DNA from: Bacteroidota bacterium
GTDB taxonomy: Bacteria > Bacteroidota > Bacteroidia > Palsa-948
NCBI GenBank assembly: GCA_016195025.1
Contig: JACQAL010000025.1
Coordinates: 1 to 45,711, forward strand
Length of the DNA: 45,711 bases
Direction of reading: 5' to 3'
Each line of letters starts with the position of its first letter. Position 1 is the stretch's first letter. Below the pieces are notes generated by a model. It saw nothing but the letters and a program-made list of their open reading frames with translations. It had not been told where the DNA came from and searched no databases. Below are positions 32,946 to 41,561 of this stretch, piece by piece. A program made the position numbers and the translations under genes.

Positions 32946-34079
32946 CTAAATAAAATAGTGCGGAAGAAACCTGCTGGTATTATTGGTGACAAGCGATGAT
33001 GCTTCCCTGATGCCGATTCCTGCGGGCTTTCCTCCGATTACCCACGAGCCAATCACCGGAAAGTTACCGTCATGTTCGGGAAGTTTGCAGAGTTGCTGGT
33101 AAATAAATCCTTCTTCTCCGTAATCGCCAGCCGTTTCTTCGAGAAGATTTCCGTTCTCCACAATCTTTATGTTCGCTCCTTCGCGCGAGAGCAGGGGTTT
33201 GATGACAAAGTTTTTCATGGAGTGCGGCTCATCGAAATAACATTCGAGAAGATTGGGATGACGGGGAAATAATTTCCAGAGAAGCGCAAGAATGGCTTTG
33301 TTGCTCAGCAGCATTTTCCACATCGGCTCAAGCCAAACGGTGTCGCTTTCGTGCAAGTGAATTCCAAAGTCCTCGTTCACCAGCCATTCCCACGGATAAA
33401 GTTTGAAAAGGTTGTAAATCCTATTCTCGAATGTATCGGTAAAATAATTTCCGTTCCAGCCGATTTCAGGCAGGGAAATAAATTCCGTTTCTATTCCCGC
33501 TTCGCTGGCGCAATCTTGCAGGTAACTGGCGGTAACATAATCTTCGGGAAATTCATCGAGGCAGGAAAAGTAGAGCGGCTGCGCATGAAATTTTTTCTTC
33601 AGCCGCTTCCATTGCGCAATCAGTTTTTCGTGAATGCTGTTGAACTGGTCTTTTTGCGGATGCAATTCCTTTTGCCACTGCCATTGCACAATGCTTGCTT
33701 CAAAGAGAGAAGTAGGCGTGTCGGCATTGAACTCTAAAAGTTTTGGCGGCTCGCGCAGGTTTCCGTTCCACCATAAATCAAACCGCCCGTAGATGGAAGG
33801 AAAATTTTCTTCCCAGCTTTTTTTCACCAGGTAAATATATTCTTCGGGAATGTGGAAGTGTTCAAATAAGTTTTCATCAAGAATCTTCCGTACCGCTTTC
33901 AGGCAAAGAGAATAAATTTCTTTTGAGGATGCTTCCAGAAAAATTATTTGCTCCGCAGTAAATTTATAGCAAGCCGATTCATCCCAGTAAGGAATTCCGT
34001 TCAGCGTATGAAAACTGAAGCCGAGTTCTTCCACTTGCTGCTGCCAGTGTGGACGCGGAATCAGTTTTTCACGAATCAT
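32946..34079 (-). CDS. Glutathionylspermidine-synthase-like ATP-grasp enzyme
   Basis: 377 residues. The preATP-grasp/ATP-grasp family of YgiC/YjfC and the Gsp synthetase domain. Motifs are YGRFDLWWNGNLREPPKLLEFNADTPTS (key W-x-G, E-F-N-A-D-T-P), FVIKPLLSREGANIKIV (nucleotide-binding lysine region) and FPVIGSWVIGGKPAGIGIRE near the end. It would ligate an amine or peptide to a carboxylate; the substrate is unknown and no amidase domain is present. The frame is open to 34274, but the start is the ATG at 34079, which overlaps the stop of the upstream lipoprotein gene by 4 bp. Confidence 0.9.
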   Translation of the reverse strand: MIREKLIPRPHWQQQVEELGFSFHTLNGIPYWDESACYKFTAEQIIFLEASSKEIYSLCLKAVRKILDENLFEHFHIPEEYIYLVKKSWEENFPSIYGRFDLWWNGNLREPPKLLEFNADTPTSLFEASIVQWQWQKELHPQKDQFNSIHEKLIAQWKRLKKKFHAQPLYFSCLDEFPEDYVTASYLQDCASEAGIETEFISLPEIGWNGNYFTDTFENRIYNLFKLYPWEWLVNEDFGIHLHESDTVWLEPMWKMLLSNKAILALLWKLFPRHPNLLECYFDEPHSMKNFVIKPLLSREGANIKIVENGNLLEETAGDYGEEGFIYQQLCKLPEHDGNFPVIGSWVIGGKPAGIGIREASSLVTNNTSRFLPHYFI

Positions 34080-34546
34080 GAGGCGGAAGAAAAAGAATGC
34101 CCTCTTCCGGTGGAGCCGAAGCCACCGCGCGCGGAAAACGGCTTGCTGTGCGGAGTGTCCATGCGCTTGCGGTGCAAAGCGAATTCCCTGCGGTGGCCGT
34201 AATACATGTTGTTCCAATGATGACCATAATACGGACCATCGTAATAATACGGTGAGTGCCAGCAATGCCACCACCAGCCGTGATAGCAGCCAAAAGGAGA
34301 GCAGCAGGAATAGTACGGAGAATAATTCCAGTGGTAAAAAATGTGGTACTGCGCGCGGTAAGGAGGCGAGTAGGGATAGGCGCTGTCCTGCGCAAGAGAA
34401 TCATTTTCGTTGCGGAGATGATAGGTTCTGCCGGTGTTATACAAATCGTCATCATACTCATAATAGCCAATGCTGTTTGTGCTTGTGCAGCCGCTGAGCA
34501 GAAGAAGAGGGAAGAGAAGAACGAATGAAGTGTAAATTTTTTTCAT
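34076..34546 (-). CDS. Small Tyr/His/Trp-rich lipoprotein
   Basis: 156 residues. Lipobox LLLLSGC with lipidated Cys ~20. The mature part is very rich in Tyr, His, Trp and Cys (YSCCSPFGCYHGWWWHCWHS, ~85-105) and ends in a Ser/Gly/Arg tail. No family is recognised. The aromatic/His richness suggests metal binding or a surface-adhesive property, but that is inference. The start ATG at 34546 is chosen for the signal peptide; the open frame upstream belongs to a repeat and to the amt 3' end. It is translationally coupled to the ATP-grasp gene; the pair recalls the ygiB-ygiC lipoprotein/ATP-grasp pairing of enterobacteria, without visible similarity to YgiB. Confidence 0.82.
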   Translation of the reverse strand: MKKIYTSFVLLFPLLLLSGCTSTNSIGYYEYDDDLYNTGRTYHLRNENDSLAQDSAYPYSPPYRAQYHIFYHWNYSPYYSCCSPFGCYHGWWWHCWHSPYYYDGPYYGHHWNNMYYGHRREFALHRKRMDTPHSKPFSARGGFGSTGRGHSFSSAS

Positions 34547-34611
34547 TCCAAGTTGTGTTTGACAAATACATCTGTATGCAGCAAACACTATGCCATAAAA
34601 GAAAGCAGAAG

Positions 34612-34670
34612 ATAGAAGGTTGGAATAATAATGGAATGTTGGGGGAAACCCATTCTTCCATTCTTCTTGG
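34612..34670. repeat. Palindromic repeat family C, copy 2
   Basis: Arms GAAGGTTGGAATAATAATGG and CCATTCTTCCATTCTTCTTGG around GGGGGAAACCC, related to 9531-9604. Confidence 0.7.
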
Positions 34671-34685
34671 TTTTCGCCTCTTTTT

Positions 34686-35909
34686 TTAAAACGCTCCTTC
34701 CGCGTATGCTTTTTCTCCGTGAAGCGATTCATCCAGCCCGGCATCTTCATGGGATTCCGATACTCTCACTTTTGTAAGAAGATTGATTGCGCCCAGCATT
34801 AAGTAGGTGAGCACAAAGGCATACACGGCACAGCCGAATACCGCAATCAACTGGTGAGTGAAGAATTCTGTTCCGCCATGCAGCAAACCGTCTGCTCCGG
34901 TAGCATTTATAAACTTTGAGCCGAACACTCCCAGTAAAATAATTCCTGTCATGCCGCCCATTCCATGAACGCCCCAAACATCGAGCGCATCGTCCCAGTT
35001 CATTTTATTTTTCAGCATCACTGCCATATAGCAAACTAAACTTGCTGCAACTCCGATGGCGCAGGCGGCAGTGAGCGAAACATATCCTGCGGCAGGAGTG
35101 ATGGTTGCCAATCCTGCAACGGCACCTGTCATGAAGCCGACCATCTTTGGTTTTTTCACCATGAACCATTCAATCATCATCCACGTTACTGCCGCAAATG
35201 CTGCTGCAAAGTGAGTGTTCATGAATGCTTGTCCTGTAATTGCATTTACATCGAGCGCGCTTCCTGCATTGAATCCGTACCAGCCAAACCAAAGTAACCC
35301 TGTTCCGATTGCAATGAGGGGAATATTATGATTAGCGGAATGTTTATCTCTGCGGTGCTTGATGTAAAACACCGAAGCAAGCGCGGCAAAACCGGCACTC
35401 ACATGCACCACAATTCCTCCTGCGAAATCAAGTACGCCCCATTTTGCGAGCAGCCCTCCGCCCCAAATCATGTGCGCGAAGGGATAATACACGAGCAGTT
35501 GCCATAGAATCAGAAACACGAGGTAACTTCTGAATGTTTTTCTGTTTGCGAATGCGCCTGTGATAAGCGCGGGCGTGATGATGGCAAACATTAATTGATA
35601 CGCGATGAAAACAAACTCGGGCATTTTCGGATTCCCCGGAAAAGGAGAATTCAAATTCACGTTATGCATAAACGCTTTGTCGAGGTTTCCGATGATTCCT
35701 CCGAGCGCATCTCCGCTGAAGCAGAGCGAATAGCCGCAGATGAACCACATCACTGTGGTGATTCCGAGCGAAACAAAACTCTGGTACATGATGCCCACTA
35801 CATTTTTTTTGCCGGCAAGCCCTCCGTAAAAGAAAGCGAGACCGGGTGTCATGAGCATGACGAGCGCTGCGGCTACGAGCATGAAAGCGGTGGTTCCTGT
35901 GTCAAACAT
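34686..35909 (-). CDS. amt: Ammonium transporter
   Basis: 407 residues. An 11-helix Amt/MEP/Rh channel that takes up ammonium across the inner membrane. Family motifs are LVMLMTPGLAFFYGGL (helix 1), DFAGGIVVHVSAGFAAL (pore His and the AGG..VH signature), IGTGLLWFGWYGFNAGSAL, and VWGVHGMGGMTGIILLG (second pore His). No PII gene (glnK) is nearby, which is unusual for amt but not rare in Bacteroidota. The preceding genes on the same strand are a beta-barrel protein and a four-helix-bundle protein, so an outer membrane channel may be co-expressed with it. Confidence 0.95.
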   Translation of the reverse strand: MFDTGTTAFMLVAAALVMLMTPGLAFFYGGLAGKKNVVGIMYQSFVSLGITTVMWFICGYSLCFSGDALGGIIGNLDKAFMHNVNLNSPFPGNPKMPEFVFIAYQLMFAIITPALITGAFANRKTFRSYLVFLILWQLLVYYPFAHMIWGGGLLAKWGVLDFAGGIVVHVSAGFAALASVFYIKHRRDKHSANHNIPLIAIGTGLLWFGWYGFNAGSALDVNAITGQAFMNTHFAAAFAAVTWMMIEWFMVKKPKMVGFMTGAVAGLATITPAAGYVSLTAACAIGVAASLVCYMAVMLKNKMNWDDALDVWGVHGMGGMTGIILLGVFGSKFINATGADGLLHGGTEFFTHQLIAVFGCAVYAFVLTYLMLGAINLLTKVRVSESHEDAGLDESLHGEKAYAEGAF

Positions 35910-35918
35910 GTGATTTAG

Positions 35919-36382
35919 ATTTTAGTTATTGGTTAATGAGTTATTAAGTTAATCAGTTAGTGCGGGTTTTTTTTCGTTTTGTTTTGCTTTTTTAAGATAA
36001 GAAATGTATCCGTTTAGTATTTTATTGCAAAGAAGAATTTTTGTTTTAAAACTACTTAACATGGTTTCATCCATGTAGTTTTCATCGCGTGCACAAATTA
36101 AATGATCCAGCACCTCCATTAAAGAACCTCGTGATTGGCGGCAGAATTGAATATTTTCCTGATAGTGGAATCTTCCGAACCCTTCAGCAATGTTTGCTGT
36201 AACTGACCTTGATGCTCTTTTTAATTGGGAGCATAAACTATATTTTTCTTCAGCAGGCAATGATTTTGTGAATTGAGAAATATCCTTTCTTAAATCTCTT
36301 GCTGTTTTCCAAACTTCTAATTCTTCAAATGTCTGCATTGCCTATTAGCTTATTTTTTGAATAACTTATTAACTTAAACTAA
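35919..36382. mobile_element. Candidate unit: four-helix-bundle gene between inverted arms
   Basis: The left arm (about 35919-35960, TTTTAGTTATTGGTTAATGA...) and right arm (36341-36382, reverse complement TTTTAGTTTAAGTTAATAAG...) match at roughly three quarters of ~40 positions. They enclose the four-helix-bundle ORF almost exactly: the left arm contains its stop codon and the right arm reaches the porin gene's stop codon. The unit separates porin and amt genes that otherwise would be adjacent. Confidence 0.45.
35949..36338 (-). CDS. Four-helix-bundle protein (S23 / 23S rRNA intervening-sequence protein family)
   Basis: 129 residues. MQTFEELEVWKTARDLRKDI, the conserved F-x-x-L-x-V-W-x-x-A/S-x-x-L start, then SLCSQLKRASRSVTANIAEGFGR (~55-77, key R-A-S-S-A-N-I-A-E-G) and the helix with GSLMEVLDHLICARD. 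The family is known from intervening sequences in 23S rRNA of Leptospira and Coxiella and as scattered stand-alone genes; its function is not established. Here it is a stand-alone gene between a porin-like gene and amt, bracketed by inverted arms. Confidence 0.92.
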   Translation of the reverse strand: MQTFEELEVWKTARDLRKDISQFTKSLPAEEKYSLCSQLKRASRSVTANIAEGFGRFHYQENIQFCRQSRGSLMEVLDHLICARDENYMDETMLSSFKTKILLCNKILNGYISYLKKAKQNEKKPALTD

Positions 36383-37473
36383 AACGAAACTCCAACGTTG
36401 AGCATTACTTCTGTGCGGCTGTCTTCTCCTTCTCCTTTCCAATGAAAAATCTCCTGCGCTGCATCGGTTTCAATTTGTCGTCCTTCCAGGCGAATATAGG
36501 AATTATCTGTGGGTTTGTATTCCACGCCTGCCGTTATTCCCCAAAGTTTATAGCCTGTGAGATTGCCGTTTATATCTTTGAATGCGCCAGACACTATTCC
36601 ATTCGGGTCATTAAATATTTCCTGCCGCGTGTAAATGCGAAATTTATTTGCAGGCAGATAACTTAAAACGCTTACCGCGCTCCACATGGTTGCCGGTTTT
36701 GTGTTATCGGCAAGATAAGAATGTTGTTGCCAGCAAACATCTCCGCCAACCGTGTATTTAAATTTCTTGCCTTTAAAATTCAGAAACACATTATGCGCTT
36801 GCCGAAAATAGGATAATGAGACGCTATCGGGCGAATCATCTCCGTAATATCCGCTATAACCAATATTAAATTTATCGCTGAAAACATACGTGATGAGAAG
36901 CCCTGCAGATTTTTGTTTGTTGTTGTCTTCATAAATTCCATAGCCGTTCAGCGCATAAAGAAAGATGGAAAGTTTTTCATCCGGATTATAGTTCAAACGA
37001 AAGCCCGCTTCGTAATACGGTTCGAAATAAGTTCCCACGGTAACCGAACTCGTGTAATTCTCTCTGGGGAAAAGCGCTTCGGTGCCGAAGTGCGTACGGA
37101 AAAATCCTCCATCAAGCCAGAGTTTTTTGTGCAAACGGATTCCTGCATTCGCTTCCTGGATGAAATTATATTTTGCCGACCAGGCGCTGAGCGGAATATC
37201 TCCGAAATGAACGGTGGCGACACCGCGCACTTTCTCTGCAGAATATTTTGCGGTGAGCATGGCAACATTCAATCCGAAATGATTGCTGCGCGGAGAAACG
37301 GATGGGAACTTTTGAAAATTTCCTGTCCCCACGGAATCAGTATAGAACGCATAATACGCATCCACATATCCGCTGATTTCTATTTTAGAAGAATCTTTTT
37401 GCTGTGAAAAGATTTTTGCTTCTGCTAAAAGCGCCAGCAGGAGCAGGACGAATACATTTTTTTTACCGGGCAT
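36379..37473 (-). CDS. Outer membrane beta-barrel protein (porin-like, OmpL/BBP2 type)
   Basis: 364 residues. A signal peptide (VFVLLLLALLAEAKIFSQ) is followed by EISGYVDAYYAFYTD (~30-45) and many alternating amphipathic strands (LWLDGGFFRTHFG, KLSIFLYALNGYGIY, KFNIGYSGYYGD), ending with Phe (LNVGVSF), as expected for a BAM-inserted barrel of ~16 strands. NGYG-I-Y-E-D and 'GVEYKPTDNSYIRLEGR' are typical of the BBP2 group. The exact promoter at 37492-37522 puts the transcript start downstream of the TTG at 37494, so the ATG at 37473 is the start. It precedes amt in the same direction; it may be a general or nitrogen-related porin. Confidence 0.88.
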   Translation of the reverse strand: MPGKKNVFVLLLLALLAEAKIFSQQKDSSKIEISGYVDAYYAFYTDSVGTGNFQKFPSVSPRSNHFGLNVAMLTAKYSAEKVRGVATVHFGDIPLSAWSAKYNFIQEANAGIRLHKKLWLDGGFFRTHFGTEALFPRENYTSSVTVGTYFEPYYEAGFRLNYNPDEKLSIFLYALNGYGIYEDNNKQKSAGLLITYVFSDKFNIGYSGYYGDDSPDSVSLSYFRQAHNVFLNFKGKKFKYTVGGDVCWQQHSYLADNTKPATMWSAVSVLSYLPANKFRIYTRQEIFNDPNGIVSGAFKDINGNLTGYKLWGITAGVEYKPTDNSYIRLEGRQIETDAAQEIFHWKGEGEDSRTEVMLNVGVSF

Positions 37474-37491
37474 TAACAGGTATTTGTTAAG

Positions 37492-37522
37492 CAAACATAG
37501 AGAGATTATTTATTTTGGCAAA
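37492..37522 (-). promoter_or_regulatory. Promoter of the porin-amt group
   Basis: On the minus strand TTTG (37522-37519), a 19-base spacer and TATGTTTG (37499-37492), an exact TAnnTTTG. Confidence 0.72.
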
Positions 37523-37553
37523 AAAAGATAGCCACACGGGCGTGTGAATAAAA

Positions 37554-37943
37554 TTATAAAAACCTTTCCCGCACCTCTTTCATTGGAATCATGCACTCGT
37601 TTTTTTTCCCCCACCACTTGTAGCGGTTGCGGGCGATTATATCATACGCAAAATCGCGGATGAATTTTGGAACGATAATTAAAAGATAAACACTGAAATA
37701 AATTCCGCCCACATGTTTCATCACTCTCAGCAGGGAGGATTTAGTATAAACCTTTCCGTTATCAATGAGCGCGGCAGAGTCGGTTTCAGCAGGAATATTG
37801 TGTTGCTGCATTATTTTTTTCCCCGCTTCTGATTGCAGCGCGGCAAAGCGGAACTTCTTTTTCTTGTCATGCCTGATGACGAAATTCACCCACGCGTTGC
37901 AGTAATTGCAAACGCCATCGAAAAGAAGAACGGGGGAGTTCAT
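37554..37943 (-). CDS. DUF393 (DCC-type) thiol-disulfide oxidoreductase-like protein
   Basis: 129 residues, full family length. It begins PVLLFDGVCNYCNAWVNFVI, with the D-G-V-C-x-x-C signature (~8-14); FRFAALQSEAGKKIM and a Y-T-K-S-S-A-L-L-type segment follow, and a helical end YKWWGKKNECMIP. The family has a thioredoxin-like fold and is thought to be redox-active, without a settled role. A 3'-truncated, ~93% identical copy lies at 42794-43021. Confidence 0.9.
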   Translation of the reverse strand: MNSPVLLFDGVCNYCNAWVNFVIRHDKKKKFRFAALQSEAGKKIMQQHNIPAETDSAALIDNGKVYTKSSLLRVMKHVGGIYFSVYLLIIVPKFIRDFAYDIIARNRYKWWGKKNECMIPMKEVRERFL

Positions 37944-37987
37944 CGTATAAAGATAAGATTAGAATAAAGAGTACGGTTTAACTAAAA

Positions 37988-39112
37988 CTACTTCCCGAAA
38001 CTTGGCGTAGGTCCCGACAGTACAGAATGAGAGAACGGACCGGGAGAAATAAAGCGGAGAGAAAGCTCCAAGCCGCCTTTGCCGGAACTTGCCGCAGTGA
38101 GCGGAGATGTATTAACATCATAACTGATGCCGATGGCATACTGCGCAACCTCTATCAGGGATGAGATAATAACGGCATCCTGCATCCTGTAATATCCCCC
38201 GAATGAAACGGCAGAACCTTTGACAAACCCTGTGTATTTTGAATCTTCCTTTAACCTGAACCTCGCCATGGAGCCGAGGATGAATTCCTGCTGTGCGCCC
38301 TGCTTCGCAAACATATAAGAAGGAACGATGGACGTGTTCGAATTTTTAATTCCGTACGACATGCCCCCGTGAAATACGATGCGCGGACTGAGGCGAATGT
38401 CATTGCCATAGAAAGATATGTTCGGAGCCGATACATGGAATGCCGATATGCCCATGTTTGCTTTCACTTCATCATTCGCAGTGGAATACATTTCTCCTTT
38501 TCCGTATGTCCACAAAAGACCAGCGGCAAAATCTCCATAGGAAATATTAGTGGAAGAAAAATTTTCGCCCGAGGGAAGCGAAGGGTCGAATGCAGTTCCA
38601 ATGAACTGGTTGTCCCAGTGAAGCCCTTCGGTGCTGACGTGGCGCTGTGCAAAGCCCGCCTCCAATCCTGCAGAAAAGAAATTCTTTTGATTTAATTTAA
38701 TGACGCTGGAAAGAGAAAGGTTCAACTGGTTGGTTCCCATTTTTGAATCTCCCGCCTTGTCGTTGAAATCGGAGATGCCTGCTCCTATGTATCCTTTTTT
38801 CCATTTTCGTTTCATGAATGCCATTTCATAGGAGAAAGCAGCGGTGCGGAAGGGAGTGGTAACGCTTTTCCACTGGTCTTTGTAATTCAGCGTGCCGCGC
38901 ATATCACATCCCACAGACGCAAGGGCGGGATTCAGCGTGAGAGGGGAGAGGTTGAACTGTGAGAAATGAACATCCTGAGCAAAAGCGCAGGTGAGCAGGT
39001 GAGAGAATGAGAAAGTGAGCAACCAGAGACGTGCGTCTGCACACTTTCTCACTTTCCAGTTTTCCTGTTTTCGTATTGTTCGCACCATTTCGTTTTGCGA
39101 AGATATCTTCAT
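37988..39112 (-). CDS. PorP/SprF-family T9SS outer membrane protein
   Basis: 374 residues. The diagnostic N-terminal QDVHFSQFNLSPLTLNPALASVGCDMRGTLNYKDQW (key H-F-S-Q-F, P-L-x-L-N-P-A, Y-K-D-Q-W) is at ~45-80 and the rest is beta-barrel. PorP/SprF proteins work with the T9SS, often as dedicated partners for a type B cargo encoded beside them; the type B gene ends 12 bp upstream. The signal peptide is odd: a long N-region, then LWLLTFSFSHLLTCAFAQ, and the DNA for residues ~19-41 is a palindromic 8-bp repeat. A second in-frame ATG lies at codon 9. Confidence 0.92.
   Translation of the reverse strand: MKISSQNEMVRTIRKQENWKVRKCADARLWLLTFSFSHLLTCAFAQDVHFSQFNLSPLTLNPALASVGCDMRGTLNYKDQWKSVTTPFRTAAFSYEMAFMKRKWKKGYIGAGISDFNDKAGDSKMGTNQLNLSLSSVIKLNQKNFFSAGLEAGFAQRHVSTEGLHWDNQFIGTAFDPSLPSGENFSSTNISYGDFAAGLLWTYGKGEMYSTANDEVKANMGISAFHVSAPNISFYGNDIRLSPRIVFHGGMSYGIKNSNTSIVPSYMFAKQGAQQEFILGSMARFRLKEDSKYTGFVKGSAVSFGGYYRMQDAVIISSLIEVAQYAIGISYDVNTSPLTAASSGKGGLELSLRFISPGPFSHSVLSGPTPSFGK
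38991..39057. repeat. Octamer-period palindrome under the PorP signal peptide
   Basis: The left half has GTGAG/ATGAG words every 8 bp (GTGAGCAGGTGAGAGAATGA...), the right half the complement with the same period (CACTTTCTCACTTTCC); the middle ACGTGCGTCTGC is GC-rich. Confidence 0.75.
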
Positions 39113-39124
39113 GTGTGTATTCTG

Positions 39125-41524
39125 TTACCTAAATAAAGTAATATTTCCTTTCATGTTATATTCTTTGTCTCCCGAAGAGCAAACCGCTTTCAGATAATAG
39201 ACAAAAACTCCCGGGTCAAGTGTTCTGCCTTTATATTTTCCATCCCATCCATTTGCCGGTTTATCCGTTTCAAAGACCTTTTCTCCCCAGCGGTCGTAAA
39301 CGGCAAAGAACAAACTCTGGAGGTCGGCTGCATGAACATAAAGCACATCGTTCATTCCGTCATCATTCGGAGAGAACGCATCTGCAACGGAAGGTTCAAA
39401 GCAGCTTACAGAAGGCGGTTCAACAAACACTGTTACCAGCGCCACAGAAGTGCAGCCGTTAGCATCAGTAACTGTGACAAAATAAGTTGTGGTAAGATTT
39501 GGTGCAGCAATAGGATCAGGACAGTTTATGCAGCTTAGCCCCGTTGAAGGATTCCATGAATACGTTCCGCCTCCCGAAGCGTTGAGAGTGGTGTTGGAGC
39601 CAATCGTAATTGTTATATCTGTTCCGGCATTTGCAGTTGGACCGGGTGCAACCGTAATCGAATGAATAATGGTATCAGAGGATAGGGTGTTCGATGCAAT
39701 TAATGTGACCGTATAATTTCCCGCAGAAGAGTAACAAATGTTCAACGGATTCTGCGCAGTTGAAGCGGCTGGGCTTGCTCCCGGGAAAGACCATTGCCAG
39801 TTAGTAGGCGTGCCGGAAGAATTATCTGTGAAACTGATGCATTGGTTTTTGCAAAGCAGCGTATCGCTCGCCTGGAATGCCGCAATTATTTTCGCTGTAA
39901 CATAAACGGTAACTGAATCGGTGTTAGTGCAGCCATTGCTATCAGTCACAGTCACGGAATAAGTTGTAGTGATGGTTGGATTGGCAACCGGGTTGGGGCA
40001 GGTGGTGCAGCTTAATCCTGCCGAAGGGCTCCATGCATACGTTCCTCCGCCCGTGGCGTTCAATGTAGTGTTAGAGCCAATTGTAATTGTTACGTTTGTT
40101 CCGGCATTTGCTGTTGGTCCGGACAGAACGGTGATTGTATGCGTGACGGTATCTGTAGTCGTCCCGTCAGAAACAATAAGCGTGGCAGTATATGTTCCTG
40201 CGCTGGAATAACAAATGTTAGTTGGATCCTGCGCTGTTGAGGAAGTTGTATTTGCTCCCGGAAAAGACCATTGCCAACTGGTGGGCGGACCTCCTGTGGA
40301 TTGGTCGGTGAAACTGATGCAATCGTTTTTGCAAAGCACCGTATCGCTGATGGAAAAAATTCCAACTAATGCTGCGCACGCGGGAATAGAAGGAAAGCCC
40401 GGGTAAAAATAACTGGCAATAAAATTCGGCAAACCCAGCATGCAGTAATAGCCGTTAGCGTTCGGGTCAACATTGAACCCCTGCACCACATAATTGCATC
40501 CCGCTCCCAATGTATTTGGAGAATTGATTACACCAATCCACGGAGTCACTTCCGTGGCACAATAAATTTTTCCATCCGAAGCAAGTTGAAGAGCATAAAT
40601 ATAATTCGGGTCGAACGAAGTTCCCAAAACAGTTTGAGAAGCCGCAACATTACTCGCAGTTAAATCAAACTGCGAAACCCATCCGGCATTTCCTATCTCA
40701 TAATAACTGACATATAATTTTGAATTGTCGGGTGAGAACTCCACGCCATACACATGATTAATCCCGAATGACAAACTCACAGGGTTGGAAACAACTCCCG
40801 TCTTGTTATCGAAATCAAAAACATCTACCGTGTCTTTGTAGCCAATCGCGCATGCAACACGGCTTCCGTCATTGCTGAATTTCATGTACCCGATGGAATT
40901 GTTTGTGCTGCTTCCGTTGTGCAATGTGCCCACGCTGCTTATTACAGGAAGGTTAATTCCTGAACTTGTAACAAGGTAAGCGTAAAACTTATTATTATTC
41001 CATTCGTGCACCATCACCCAGATGTCGGTGCCGTTGCAATGATAAACTGCCGCCTGTTTTTCAGTTACATTATTTTGAATCAAAGTATTTTTTGTCGTGA
41101 CATCTCCTTTGCCTGCGTTCTGTGTCATATCAACGATTGAATATTCAAATCCTTTTGGACCGACAACATAATCCACAGTAAAAATATAATAGAGCGTAGC
41201 GCTTCCCGGCACAGGTACTACCAATGCGGACTCAGTGGAAGAAATATCACCGTCAAGATTATTTCCATTGGGCATCTGCGTATTTGTTTTATCCCAAACG
41301 CTCACTCCATCCGTATAGAAAAGTAAATTGCCGCTCGCATCAGAAGCAGAAGAACATCCTTCATTTGTATTCAGCGCGCTTCCGGTTAAAGCCACTGGTG
41401 CACCGCTGTTAAAATCAATTCCCGCCAGCGTGCCGAAATGCCATTGGTTAGTTTGTTTTTGTGAAAAGCAATGAGCAGAAATAAGAGCGATGAAAAATAA
41501 AAATAAATTTCTGCTGTGAATCAT
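39125..41524 (-). CDS. T9SS type B cargo: beta-propeller-like, PKD repeats, gliding-motility C-terminal domain
   Basis: 799 residues. The signal peptide (LFLFFIALISAHCFSQ) is followed by a ~370-residue beta-propeller-like domain (WHFGTLAGIDFNSGAPVAL; FSPDNSKLYVSYYE; LASDGKIYCATE). Two near-identical modules of ~145 residues come next, each a PKD domain (LCKNDCISFTDQSTG...WQWSFPGA...ICYSSAGTYTATLIVSD) plus a short Ig-like segment ending YSVTVTDSNGCT. The last ~90 residues are the type B sorting domain: AFSPNDDGMNDVL, VYDRWGEKVFET, GWDGKYKGR, GVFVYYLKA and GNITLFR. It is expected on the cell surface, probably as an adhesin-like protein, exported with the PorP protein downstream. Confidence 0.94.
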   Translation of the reverse strand: MIHSRNLFLFFIALISAHCFSQKQTNQWHFGTLAGIDFNSGAPVALTGSALNTNEGCSSASDASGNLLFYTDGVSVWDKTNTQMPNGNNLDGDISSTESALVVPVPGSATLYYIFTVDYVVGPKGFEYSIVDMTQNAGKGDVTTKNTLIQNNVTEKQAAVYHCNGTDIWVMVHEWNNNKFYAYLVTSSGINLPVISSVGTLHNGSSTNNSIGYMKFSNDGSRVACAIGYKDTVDVFDFDNKTGVVSNPVSLSFGINHVYGVEFSPDNSKLYVSYYEIGNAGWVSQFDLTASNVAASQTVLGTSFDPNYIYALQLASDGKIYCATEVTPWIGVINSPNTLGAGCNYVVQGFNVDPNANGYYCMLGLPNFIASYFYPGFPSIPACAALVGIFSISDTVLCKNDCISFTDQSTGGPPTSWQWSFPGANTTSSTAQDPTNICYSSAGTYTATLIVSDGTTTDTVTHTITVLSGPTANAGTNVTITIGSNTTLNATGGGTYAWSPSAGLSCTTCPNPVANPTITTTYSVTVTDSNGCTNTDSVTVYVTAKIIAAFQASDTLLCKNQCISFTDNSSGTPTNWQWSFPGASPAASTAQNPLNICYSSAGNYTVTLIASNTLSSDTIIHSITVAPGPTANAGTDITITIGSNTTLNASGGGTYSWNPSTGLSCINCPDPIAAPNLTTTYFVTVTDANGCTSVALVTVFVEPPSVSCFEPSVADAFSPNDDGMNDVLYVHAADLQSLFFAVYDRWGEKVFETDKPANGWDGKYKGRTLDPGVFVYYLKAVCSSGDKEYNMKGNITLFR

Positions 41525-41561
41525 ATAAATTAGGAAGAGGTAAAACTACTCAAATAAAAAT

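Noticed and set aside
34080-34274. N-terminal extension of the ATP-grasp enzyme
   Set aside because: It lies out of frame over the upstream lipoprotein gene, and the ATG at 34079 matches the family start.
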